From positions 1 through 24,429 of the forward strand of contig SFHN01000002.1 of assembly GCA_004555635.1 (NCBI GenBank): a stretch of DNA of 24,429 nucleotides, given 5' to 3'. Shown piece by piece: positions 14,173-23,122 of this stretch (position 1 is its first letter; each line of letters begins with the position of its first letter). A program made the translations under genes and the position numbers. Source of the stretch: [Eubacterium] saphenum. Its GTDB lineage: Bacteria > Bacillota > Clostridia > Oscillospirales > Ruminococcaceae. Below the pieces are notes generated by a model, which had not been told where the DNA came from, made no database searches, and saw only the letters and a list, made by a program, of their open reading frames with translations.

Positions 14173-16833
14173 ATGGGTATTATAAAGTCAATTTTCGGCA
14201 CATATTCTTCGCGCGAGCTTAAGAGAATTGAGCCGATAAAGAACGCTGTCCTCGCGCTTGAGGATAAGTATCTCAAAATGTCCGACGAGGAACTTAAAGG
14301 TCAGACCGCAATCCTGAAGCAGAGGCTTGCGGACGGCGAAACCCTCGACGACATTCTCCCCGACGCGTTTGCCGCGTGCCGCGAGGCTTCTACCCGAGTT
14401 ATCGGAATAAGACACTACCCCGTTCAGATTATCGGCGGCATTGTTCTTCATCAGGGAAGAATTGCCGAGATGCGCACGGGCGAGGGCAAAACCTTCGTTG
14501 CCTGTCTTCCGTCATACCTGAACGCGCTTACCGGCAAGGGCGTTCATATCGTAACCGTAAACGACTACCTCGCCAAGCGCGACTCCGAGCTTATGGCAAA
14601 GGTTCACCGCTTTATGGGACTTACCGTCGGACTTATCACCCACGACAAGGACAACGACGAGCGCCGCGAGGCTTACAACTGCGACATCACCTACGCGACA
14701 AACAATGAGCTTGGCTTCGACTACCTGCGCGACAATATGTGCATTTACAAGCGCGACAAGGTTCAGCGCGAGCCGAACTTCGCGATTGTCGATGAGGTTG
14801 ACTCCATACTTATCGACGAGGCGAGAACCCCGCTTATCATCTCGGGCAGGGGCGAAAAGTCCACCGACCTTTACGAAAAGGCGGACAAGTTCGCAAAGAC
14901 CCTCACGATGAACAAGGTAAAAGAGCTTGATATGAGCGAGGACTTCGAGGACGTTCTCGAGGGCGACTACATCATCGACGAAAAGGCGAAAACCTGCAAC
15001 CTCCTGCCGAGCGGCGTCGCAAAGGCGGAGAAGTATTTCAAGGTTGACAACCTTATGGACCCCGAAAACAGCACGCTTCTCCACCACATAAATCAGGCAA
15101 TCCGCGCGAACGGCATTATGAAGCTCGACGTTGACTATGTAATCAAGGACGGCGAGATTGTCATCGTAGACGAAAGCACCGGCCGCCTTATGTTCGGCAG
15201 ACGCTACAACGAGGGACTTCATCAGGCGATTGAGGCAAAGGAGGGCGTTAAGGTTCAGCACGAGAGCAAGACGCTCGCGACCATAACGTTCCAGAACTTC
15301 TTCCGTCTGTATGCGAAGCTTTCGGGTATGACGGGTACGGCTATGACCGAGGAAGAGGAGTTCCGCCAGATTTATTCGCTTGACGTTATCGAAATCCCGA
15401 CCAACAAGCCCGTTATCAGAGTTGACCACCACGACCAGGTTTACAAGAATATGCGCGGCAAGCTAAAGGCTGTCTGCGACCAGGTTGAGGAGTGCTACAA
15501 GAAGGGTCAGCCTGTCCTTGTCGGCACGGTTACAATTGAGAAGTCCGAGCAGCTTTCAAAGCTTCTGAAGGCGCGCGGAATAAAGCACCAGGTGCTTAAC
15601 GCGAAGAACCACGAGCGCGAGGCGGAAATCGTCGCGCAGGCGGGCAAGAAAGGCTCCGTCACCATCGCCACGAATATGGCGGGACGCGGTACCGATATAA
15701 AGCTCGGCGGTAACTCCGAGTACCTTGCCGTAGCGGAGATGAAAAAGCTTGGCTATGAGGATAAGGTTATTCAGGAGGCAACCGGCTTTGCCGACACCGA
15801 CGACGAGGTTATCATCGAGGCGAGAAACAAGTATCAGGACCTGATAAAGAAGTTTGACGAGAAAATCCGTCCCGAGGCGGACGAGGTTCGCAAGCTCGGC
15901 GGATTGTTCATTATCGGTACGGAGCGCCACGAGAGCCGCCGTATCGACAACCAGCTCCGCGGACGTTCCGGACGTCAGGGCGACCCGGGCGAAAGCCGCT
16001 TCTACATCTCGCTTGAGGATGACCTTATGCGTCTGTTCGGAGGCGACAGGGTGCAGGCGTTTATGGATTCGATGAACTTCGAGGAGGACCAGCCTATCGA
16101 GGCGGGCTTCCTGTCGAGAACCATCGAGAACGCGCAGAAGAACATCGAGGGCAGAAACTTCTCTATCAGAAAGAATGTCCTTGACTTTGACGACGTTATG
16201 AACAAGCAGCGCGAAACCATCTACAAGCAGCGCGCAAAGGTGCTTGACGGCGAGGACGTAAGCGCAAGCATCATCAATATGATGAACGAGAGCATCGAGG
16301 ACACCGTCGCTATGTACTGCTCCGACCCCGTTGCCGAGAACTGGAACCTTGACGGCCTGCGCTCGCACTATATGAACCTGTACGTTATGGATTCCGACCT
16401 GCGCTATACGGTTGACGAGCTTAACAACCTCACCCAGAAGGACATCATCGACTTCATCAAGGGCAGAGCCGCGCTTATCTACAAGACAAGAGAAGCGGAT
16501 ATGGGTTCGCAGGCTATGCGCGAGGTTGAGCGCGTCTGCCTGCTGAAGGTGGTTGACCGCCACTGGATGGACCACATCGACGCTATGGACGACCTGAAGC
16601 ACGGTATGTACCTCAGAGGCTATGCGCAGAAGAACCCCGTTGACGAGTATCGCCGCGAGGGCTTCGATATGTTCGATGAGATGATTGCGTCTATCCGCGA
16701 GGAAACCGTTCGCCTTGTGCTTACGATACCCGTAAGGGTAGAGCGCCCCATTCAGCGCGAGCAGGTTATGAAGCCCGACGCGCCCAACGCAGGCTCGCAT
16801 ACTCCGTACAGAAACCCCGACAAGAAGAAGTAA
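14173..16833 (+). CDS. secA: Protein translocase ATPase SecA
   Basis: Motor ATPase that drives preproteins through SecYEG at the membrane. The 886-residue protein has the full SecA order: Walker A MRTGEGKT at about 100-107, a DEAD-type VDEVDSILIDEARTPLIISG at about 206, the preprotein cross-linking domain, the second ATPase half with TNMAGRGTDIKLGG and QLRGRSGRQGDPGESRFY, then the helical scaffold and wing regions. It ends with a short polar tail (HTPYRNPDKKK) and lacks the C-terminal CxCxSGx(8)C zinc-binding motif found in many SecA proteins. AGAAAGGT lies upstream of ATG 14173. Single gene with its own strong promoter; prfB, a common follower in Firmicutes, is absent. Confidence 0.98.
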   Translation: MGIIKSIFGTYSSRELKRIEPIKNAVLALEDKYLKMSDEELKGQTAILKQRLADGETLDDILPDAFAACREASTRVIGIRHYPVQIIGGIVLHQGRIAEMRTGEGKTFVACLPSYLNALTGKGVHIVTVNDYLAKRDSELMAKVHRFMGLTVGLITHDKDNDERREAYNCDITYATNNELGFDYLRDNMCIYKRDKVQREPNFAIVDEVDSILIDEARTPLIISGRGEKSTDLYEKADKFAKTLTMNKVKELDMSEDFEDVLEGDYIIDEKAKTCNLLPSGVAKAEKYFKVDNLMDPENSTLLHHINQAIRANGIMKLDVDYVIKDGEIVIVDESTGRLMFGRRYNEGLHQAIEAKEGVKVQHESKTLATITFQNFFRLYAKLSGMTGTAMTEEEEFRQIYSLDVIEIPTNKPVIRVDHHDQVYKNMRGKLKAVCDQVEECYKKGQPVLVGTVTIEKSEQLSKLLKARGIKHQVLNAKNHEREAEIVAQAGKKGSVTIATNMAGRGTDIKLGGNSEYLAVAEMKKLGYEDKVIQEATGFADTDDEVIIEARNKYQDLIKKFDEKIRPEADEVRKLGGLFIIGTERHESRRIDNQLRGRSGRQGDPGESRFYISLEDDLMRLFGGDRVQAFMDSMNFEEDQPIEAGFLSRTIENAQKNIEGRNFSIRKNVLDFDDVMNKQRETIYKQRAKVLDGEDVSASIINMMNESIEDTVAMYCSDPVAENWNLDGLRSHYMNLYVMDSDLRYTVDELNNLTQKDIIDFIKGRAALIYKTREADMGSQAMREVERVCLLKVVDRHWMDHIDAMDDLKHGMYLRGYAQKNPVDEYRREGFDMFDEMIASIREETVRLVLTIPVRVERPIQREQVMKPDAPNAGSHTPYRNPDKKK

Positions 16834-16966
16834 AAGTAGTAAACTTACCGTTCGCCTGCGCCGTTACCGACGCGGGCGCAACGATTATTTGGGGCGGGTT
16901 TAGTTAATAACCTAAGGCAGGAAATGTATTCCCGCTTCGAAAAACAATATTAAGAGGTGTATCATT

Positions 16967-18148
16967 ATGATGAGAAAAGAAATCGAAAGCGAGCTTACGG
17001 GGCACATTATCCCATTCTGGAACAAGCTTCGCGACGATGAAAACGGCGGATTTTACGGGTTTATGGACAGCTCCCTTAACCTCGACAAAAACGGTGAGAA
17101 GGGCGTTATCCTGCACTCGCGAATTCTCTGGTTCTACTCCAACGCGTATATGACTTTGCACGACCCTGCGCTTCTCGACAACGCAAAGCACGCATACGAG
17201 TTCCTTGTCGATAAATGCGTTGACAAGGAGTACGGCGGAGTTTACTGGATGATGAACGCAGACGGCACCGTAAAAACCGATATGAAGCACACCTACTGTC
17301 AGGCGTTCTTCATCTATGCGCTGTCTAGCTACTACCGCGCGAGCGGCGACAAGGCTGCGCTTGACCTCGCGTATGAGGTAAGCAATCTTGTCGAAAAGAA
17401 CGCTACGGACGATGTTGCGTATCTCGAGCAGCTTTCCCGCGACTGGAAAACCGAGCTGCCCAACGAGGAGCTTTCCGAAAACGGGCTTATGGCGGACAAG
17501 ACGATGAACACAATGCTCCATATGCTTGAAGCGTACACCGAGCTTTACCTCGCGGACAAGAACGAGGGTATACTCCGCCGCCTTAAATGGCAGCTCGAAA
17601 CCGTTTACGACAAAATCTTCGACAAGGAAAACAACAAGCTGCTTGTTTTCTTCGACAAACAGCTTAACGTTATCGGCGATATTCACTCCTACGGTCACGA
17701 CATCGAGGCGACGTGGCTTATCGACCGCGCCTGCGACGCTGTCGGCGACGCGGAGTTTTCTAAGAAGTTTGCAGATATGAACAGCCGAATTGTACGGAAC
17801 ATCGCGGACATCGCCTACGACGAGGAGAGCGGCTCGCTGCTCAACGAAAACGACAGCGGCGTTGTAAACAGATGGCGCATATGGTGGGTTCAGGCGGAAT
17901 CGGTTGTCGGCTTCCTTAACGCGTATCAGCGCGGCTACGGCGACGCGGAGTATCTTAACATCGCGGACAGAATTTGGGACTTCATAAAGAACGTTATCGT
18001 TGACAAGCGCGAGGGCGGTGAGTGGTTCTCACAGACGGACGACAACGGAAGCTTCGCCGCGTTCAAGCCGACGGTTGACCCGTGGAAATGCCCCTACCAC
18101 AACGGAAGAATGTGTATGGAAGTAATGGACAGGCTGGCTAAGCTGTAA
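16967..18148 (+). CDS. Cellobiose 2-epimerase (AGE superfamily)
   Basis: Cytoplasmic enzyme of 393 residues that epimerises the reducing-end glucose of beta-1,4 disaccharides, turning cellobiose into 4-O-beta-glucosyl-mannose. It resembles the Ruminococcus albus enzyme closely along its whole length: ELTxHIIPFWNKLRDDENGGFYGF near the start, KGVILHSRILWF, EYGGVYWMM, and the C-terminal CPYHNGRMCMEV. The putative general acid/base histidines are H244 (in DIHSYGHDIEATW) and H378, with H185 and R381 also in place. AAGAGGTG precedes two ATG codons; I use the first. No clear promoter is seen in the 133-base gap after secA, which holds a GC stem-loop near 16849-16880 without T-run. The orphan HlyD gene follows after 17 bases. 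Confidence 0.92.
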   Translation: MMRKEIESELTGHIIPFWNKLRDDENGGFYGFMDSSLNLDKNGEKGVILHSRILWFYSNAYMTLHDPALLDNAKHAYEFLVDKCVDKEYGGVYWMMNADGTVKTDMKHTYCQAFFIYALSSYYRASGDKAALDLAYEVSNLVEKNATDDVAYLEQLSRDWKTELPNEELSENGLMADKTMNTMLHMLEAYTELYLADKNEGILRRLKWQLETVYDKIFDKENNKLLVFFDKQLNVIGDIHSYGHDIEATWLIDRACDAVGDAEFSKKFADMNSRIVRNIADIAYDEESGSLLNENDSGVVNRWRIWWVQAESVVGFLNAYQRGYGDAEYLNIADRIWDFIKNVIVDKREGGEWFSQTDDNGSFAAFKPTVDPWKCPYHNGRMCMEVMDRLAKL

Positions 18149-18165
18149 TTTAAGTGAGGGAAAGA

Positions 18166-19167
18166 ATGAAGAAGAAGCTGTTAAAGCTTTTCGCGCTGCT
18201 TGCGGCGGCGCTGCTTCTCGTCGGCTGCAAAAAGAGCGCCGCCGAGGAGCAGATAAAGCTCCCGATTTACAACGCGGACGAGATACGCTTTGAGGTAGCC
18301 GAGGCGAAGGTGATGGACATCTCCGAGAAAAAGAGCGTCGCGGCGGTTATCGGCTACCCCTATGCCGACAACATTATGTACCCTGCGAGCGCGCAGGTTG
18401 TGTCCTTTAATGCAATCGCTAACCGCGATGTTGCTGCGGGCGAGGTGCTTGCGGAGCTTGACTCCTCGTCGCTTGACTACGAGATAAGCAATCAGCGCGC
18501 GCTTGTGGACGCCGCGGCAGCCTCCCGCGGGACGGCTGCGGGTCAGCTTAACTACGAGCTTGAGCTGTCGCGGTTGAATATGCTGCTTGCGCAAAAGGAG
18601 TCGTACACTATCCGCGCGCCGTTTGACGGTGTGATTACTGCGGTAACGCGCGCGGCAAGCGGCAGCAGCGTTTCCGAGGGTGACTTCTGCTGCGCGATTT
18701 CCGAGAAGTCAAAGCCCGCCGTTTATATCGAGGGCGGGGACGCCGCGCAGTTCAGGTTTGGGCAGAGCGTTGAGGTGAAGATTGACGGCGTGATTTACGA
18801 AGCGAAGGTTGTCGCGGCGCCGGATATTGCGCCCGAGTACGCTGCGGGAAAGGCGCTTGCGGTGCTTGACCTCGGCGAGGGTGTGCTGGAAAAGCTTGAG
18901 CAGGAGAACTACCTTGCATTCGGCGCGGGCTGGGCGACGGCGTATGTTACGTCCGAGCGGAAAAACGTGCTTTCCGTGCCCGAAAGCGCGGTGAAAACCG
19001 TCGGCTCGGTGTCTTACGTTATGATAGTTGACGGCGACGAGCGCTACAAGCTGTTTGTAACGCCCGGAGAAACGCTCGGCGGCTACACCGAGATACTTAA
19101 CGGCATTTCCGAGGGCGATATCGTGATGGCGGAGGGCAGCGGAGTTTTCTCCGACAGCCTGGCATAG
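18166..19167 (+). CDS. HlyD-type (RND/ABC) periplasmic-adaptor lipoprotein
   Basis: Exported adaptor of 333 residues. A lipoprotein signal with LLLVGC puts the lipid anchor on C21. Residues about 65-155 form the barrel-sandwich (lipoyl-like) halves: VVSFNAIANRDVAAGEVLAELD and SYTIRAPFDGVITAVTRAASGSSVSEGD, split by one helical hairpin; a beta-barrel and a membrane-proximal domain (VPESAVKTVGSVSYVMIVDG, GISEGDIVMAEGS) follow. In Firmicutes these usually precede a MacB-type ABC ATPase and permease; here none follows, only a terminator. ATG 18166 with GAGGGAAAG upstream is preferred over the GTG four codons earlier. Spacing of 17 bases suggests co-transcription with the epimerase, though a functional link is not obvious. 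Confidence 0.85.
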   Translation: MKKKLLKLFALLAAALLLVGCKKSAAEEQIKLPIYNADEIRFEVAEAKVMDISEKKSVAAVIGYPYADNIMYPASAQVVSFNAIANRDVAAGEVLAELDSSSLDYEISNQRALVDAAAASRGTAAGQLNYELELSRLNMLLAQKESYTIRAPFDGVITAVTRAASGSSVSEGDFCCAISEKSKPAVYIEGGDAAQFRFGQSVEVKIDGVIYEAKVVAAPDIAPEYAAGKALAVLDLGEGVLEKLEQENYLAFGAGWATAYVTSERKNVLSVPESAVKTVGSVSYVMIVDGDERYKLFVTPGETLGGYTEILNGISEGDIVMAEGSGVFSDSLA

Positions 19168-19174
19168 TAGTAGC

Positions 19175-19210
19175 AAAACGGTTGGGGAAAACCCGACCGT
19201 TTTTGTTTTT
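19175..19210 (+). terminator. Rho-independent terminator of the epimerase-adaptor unit
   Basis: AAAACGGT (19175-19182) and GGG (19185-19187) pair with CCC (19192-19194) and ACCGTTTT (19196-19203), followed by a T-rich run interrupted by one G. Confidence 0.85.
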
Positions 19211-19256
19211 GCGGGATTTTCGCAGAGGGCGGGAGAGTTTTTCACATAGTTTTCTA

Positions 19257-19285
19257 TTGACAACATTGCACATTTGTGATATTAT
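19257..19285 (+). promoter_or_regulatory. Promoter of the ATP synthase operon
   Basis: Perfect TTGACA (19257-19262), 17-base spacer and TATTAT (19280-19285). It is the only good promoter before the atp genes and lies upstream of the unknown gene at 19358, so that gene is the first of the operon. Confidence 0.75.
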
Positions 19286-19357
19286 TAAATAATAGGTAAA
19301 ATATTGTTTCGGGGGCGGCTTATGCTGTATACCCGAGAAATGAAAGGCAAAGATAAT

Positions 19358-20089
19358 ATGAGTCAGAACAATCAGAACCGCGCTCCGTCCACCGTTTCGC
19401 TTATCGCTACTATAATCGTCGCGATACTCGCGGTAGTGGTTGCGGGCGTTGCGGTTGTTACGGGAATAAACAGCGGGAAAAACGAAAGCTCCGACGTTTC
19501 CGTCAGCAAGCCCGAGCCGTTTCGCCCGACGGAACAGTTCGTAGAGGACTGCACCTACGCCGCGCACGACCTCGTGAAGCAGCACTACGAAATGCTTCGG
19601 CTTTTCGTAATAGACGGCCTGCCGCATTTCGACGAGCCGTACGGAAACGAGCCCGAGGACGGGCTTTACACCGTGAACTCGACGGCGTACACCTCGCTTG
19701 AAGATATCGAAGCGCGTCTTAGTCAGACCTACACCGACGAAACTGTCGACCGCATTATGAACAACCTCGACGGCAAGGGGCTTAAGGTTTATCAGATGAG
19801 AACTGTGCTCGAGGATATCGAGTACGACGAGCCTGCCGAGGACGACACCTCCCGCCCGAAGTACAGGGAAGCGCAGGTGCTTGGCATAAGCTCCGCGTTT
19901 GTCCCCGCGCCCGAAAAGAACGACGCTTGGGAGGAGTGCAAGATTTCCTGCAACATTCTGAGCGAAACCGAGTGCGAGCTTAGCATTTACCTCAACGGTC
20001 AGAGCGCCGAAACCGAGGGCGCGCAACCGCTTAAAACCACTATGATAAAGGTCGGCGATAACTGGAAGCTAACCTCTTTCGTATACTGA
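19358..20089 (+). CDS. Membrane-anchored extracellular protein, unknown, first gene of the atp operon
   Basis: Not securely recognised. About 243 residues: a short Asn/Gln-rich cytoplasmic start, one hydrophobic anchor (about 11-34, TVSLIATIIVAILAVVVAG), a Ser/Lys/Asp linker, then an acidic extracellular domain. That domain runs FVEDCTYAAHDLVKQHYEMLRLF, a YTSLEDIEARLSQTYTDETVDRIM helix pair, and beta strands ending in MIKVGDNWKLTSFVY. The segment order faintly recalls IseA-type DL-endopeptidase inhibitors, but I would not assign that. Start choice is uncertain: ATG 19358 has GAAAGG ten bases upstream; in-frame ATGs at 19340, 19322 and 19304 are weaker. Its TGA overlaps the atpZ ATG by one base, implying translational coupling to the ATP synthase genes. 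Confidence 0.7.
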   Translation: MSQNNQNRAPSTVSLIATIIVAILAVVVAGVAVVTGINSGKNESSDVSVSKPEPFRPTEQFVEDCTYAAHDLVKQHYEMLRLFVIDGLPHFDEPYGNEPEDGLYTVNSTAYTSLEDIEARLSQTYTDETVDRIMNNLDGKGLKVYQMRTVLEDIEYDEPAEDDTSRPKYREAQVLGISSAFVPAPEKNDAWEECKISCNILSETECELSIYLNGQSAETEGAQPLKTTMIKVGDNWKLTSFVY

Positions 20090-20391
20090 TGAAAAAGAAA
20101 GAAAACCTCGTTTCAATCTATGCGACGGTTAGTCAGCTTGCGTTTTCTATAATCACGCCGCTGCTGATTTTCATTGTCGGCGGAAGCTGGCTTGCGAATA
20201 AATACGGCTGGCCCGACTGGGCGATGGGAATATGCGTTGGGCTTGGGATTTTGTTTATGCTTGCGGGCGGCGGAAGCTATCTCGCGCAGCTGATAAAGAT
20301 ATACGGCAAGGACAACAAGACCGCGCCGAAATCCTACAATCCCCCCCGCGACAACGACTACTACGACGACTACAAGGACCTTAGAAAATAG
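20089..20391 (+). CDS. atpZ: AtpZ/AtpI-family F1Fo assembly protein
   Basis: Small membrane protein of 100 residues with two hydrophobic helices, about 12-36 (QLAFSIITPLLIFIVGGSWLANKYG) and 43-66, and an acidic Tyr/Asp-rich tail. This is the AtpZ/AtpI (ATP synthase protein I, small form) pattern common before atpI-atpB in Firmicutes; members help assemble the c ring or move Mg2+. It starts in the stop codon of the preceding gene (TGATG) and has no ribosome site of its own worth the name, so it depends on coupling. The symbol is a position-and-topology call. Confidence 0.8.
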   Translation: MKKKENLVSIYATVSQLAFSIITPLLIFIVGGSWLANKYGWPDWAMGICVGLGILFMLAGGGSYLAQLIKIYGKDNKTAPKSYNPPRDNDYYDDYKDLRK

Positions 20392-20406
20392 GTCGCCTCT
20401 TTTGCT

Positions 20407-20808
20407 ATGCGAATTAACAAAAACGAGCCTGTTTATCAGGAGATATTCTCCCTCGCGCCGTACTATCTGACGGTGTGCGGGATATACTTCGCTGCGGTGC
20501 TTGCGCTTGCCTTTACCCCGTGGTTTGATTACACGCTGATTACGGGAGCGTTTTACGGCGCGGTGCTGTGCGCGGCGAATTTCTTTTTTCTCGGTAAATC
20601 CGCACAAAGCGCGCTGAAACGCGGCAGCGCAAAGTCAGCGCAGACGTATATGAATGTTATGTACTGCCTGCGTTATCTCGGACTTTTCGCACTGCTGACC
20701 GCCGCCGCTTTGCTGCCGTTTATAAATCTGATTACGGCGCTTATCCCACTCTTTTTCCCGAAGATTGTCATTACGATAAGAGCCATCAAAGAAAAAAAGG
20801 AGGAATGA
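20407..20808 (+). CDS. atpI: ATP synthase subunit I (AtpI)
   Basis: Protein of 133 residues with four hydrophobic helices (about 16-36, 43-64, 82-99 and 103-120), the ATP-synthase-I topology. Known relatives act as c-ring assembly chaperones. It begins 15 bases after atpZ; the ribosome site is poor (AGGT about 13 bases upstream), so expression may rely on coupling. Its last codons contain the AGGAGGA that serves atpB. Confidence 0.8.
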   Translation: MRINKNEPVYQEIFSLAPYYLTVCGIYFAAVLALAFTPWFDYTLITGAFYGAVLCAANFFFLGKSAQSALKRGSAKSAQTYMNVMYCLRYLGLFALLTAAALLPFINLITALIPLFFPKIVITIRAIKEKKEE

Positions 20809-20812
20809 AGCA

Positions 20813-21929
<1,117 letters not shown>

Positions 21930-21974
21930 GCTTTTGAAAAGGAAAAACAAGCATAACAGGGAGGAGCTGAGCAA

Positions 21975-22508
21975 ATGCTGAATATAATCAGCGAGGCGGC
22001 AGACGGAATATACCTGCCGCTGGTAGCCATTGATACAGGTACCATTGTCTTTACGCTCATAAATACGCTCATCATCTTTATCATTTTCAGGGTGTTCCTG
22101 TTTAAGCCCGTGTCAAACATTCTCGAAAAGCGCAAGGAGCTTGCCGCTTCCGAGATTGCCGAGGCGCAGAAGGCGAAGGAGTCCGCGCAGAAAGCGGAGC
22201 AGGAATATCTCGCAAGCATAGCGGGCGCTAAGGAGGAAGCCGCCGAGATTATCAGGCAGGCGAACCTCAGAGCGCAGGCGCGCGAGGAGGAAATTCTCTC
22301 CGAGGCGAACGCAAAGGCGGCTGAAATCCGCGCAAAGGCGGAGGAGGCAATCGAGCGCGACAAGAAGCGCGCTCTGAACGAGATAAAGGACGAGATATCC
22401 GATATCGTGATTATGGCAGCGACAAAGGTAGCAGAAAAGGAAATCTCCGAAAAGGACAACGAGGAGCTTATCTCCCGCTTCCTTGCAAACGTGCGCTCTG
22501 CCGAATGA
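21975..22508 (+). CDS. atpF: F1Fo ATP synthase subunit b
   Basis: Peripheral-stalk subunit of 177 residues: one membrane helix (about 22-42, TIVFTLINTLIIFIIFRVFLF) followed by KPVSNILEKRKE and a long charged Ala/Glu/Lys-rich coiled coil (about 50-160) that dimerises and binds delta. GGGAGGAG lies upstream of the ATG. A 45-base spacer separates it from atpE. Confidence 0.96.
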   Translation: MLNIISEAADGIYLPLVAIDTGTIVFTLINTLIIFIIFRVFLFKPVSNILEKRKELAASEIAEAQKAKESAQKAEQEYLASIAGAKEEAAEIIRQANLRAQAREEEILSEANAKAAEIRAKAEEAIERDKKRALNEIKDEISDIVIMAATKVAEKEISEKDNEELISRFLANVRSAE

Positions 22509-22530
22509 GCCGCGGGAAAGGAGAACTGCC

Positions 22531-23082
22531 ATGAACGACAAGGCTGAAAAGGTATACGGCGAGGCGTTCTTTGAGCTTGTACTCGAGGAAAACGCTTCCG
22601 GCGCGGAAAATATTCTCGCGGAGCTGAAAACGCTCGCGGAGATTTTCTCGCAGAACCCGGGGCTTACAAAGCTTATGGGTACGCCTACCATTCCTGTAAA
22701 GGAAAAGGTAGCGCTTGTAAAGGATATCGCAAGCACGGGCGGCGTAAGCGAGCTTACCGAAAATCTGCTGTGCGTCTTAGCGGAAAGAGGGCGGTTTGAC
22801 TGCTTTGGCGGAATCGTCAAAAACTTCTCCGAGATGTACAACGAGCACTTCGGCATAGCCGAAATCACGGTAACAACGCCGTTTCCGCTCTCCGAAAAGA
22901 TGCGGCAGAGCGTTATCGACAAGATGACCGAAACGACGGGCAAAAAGGTTACTCTGAAGGAGAAGCTTGACCCCGCGCTTGTCGGCGGTATTGTCATAGA
23001 CTACGGCACAACGCGTTATGACGGCTCCGTCAGAACAAGACTGAACGCGCTCAGAAGCGAGCTTGGCTCGGTTATCTCCTGA
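22531..23082 (+). CDS. atpH: F1Fo ATP synthase subunit delta
   Basis: Stalk subunit of 183 residues linking b to the top of F1. The N-terminal helical bundle opens with [17 protein letters not shown], has [25 protein letters not shown] and [13 protein letters not shown], and the C-terminal part carries the family signature [33 protein letters not shown]. The ATG at 22531, after AAAGGAG, is chosen over an in-frame ATG inside atpF. Spacing to atpF is 22 bases. Confidence 0.96.
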   Translation: MNDKAEKVYGEAFFELVLEENASGAENILAELKTLAEIFSQNPGLTKLMGTPTIPVKEKVALVKDIASTGGVSELTENLLCVLAERGRFDCFGGIVKNFSEMYNEHFGIAEITVTTPFPLSEKMRQSVIDKMTETTGKKVTLKEKLDPALVGGIVIDYGTTRYDGSVRTRLNALRSELGSVIS

Positions 23083-23122
23083 GAATGACGTCTTACATTC
23101 AGAAAAGAAAGGGATGTATTTA

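Noticed and set aside
16849..16880. Rho-independent terminator of secA
   Set aside because: The stem CGCCTGCG/CGCGGGCG is present but the following sequence (CAACGATTATTT) lacks a proper T-run, so termination here is doubtful.
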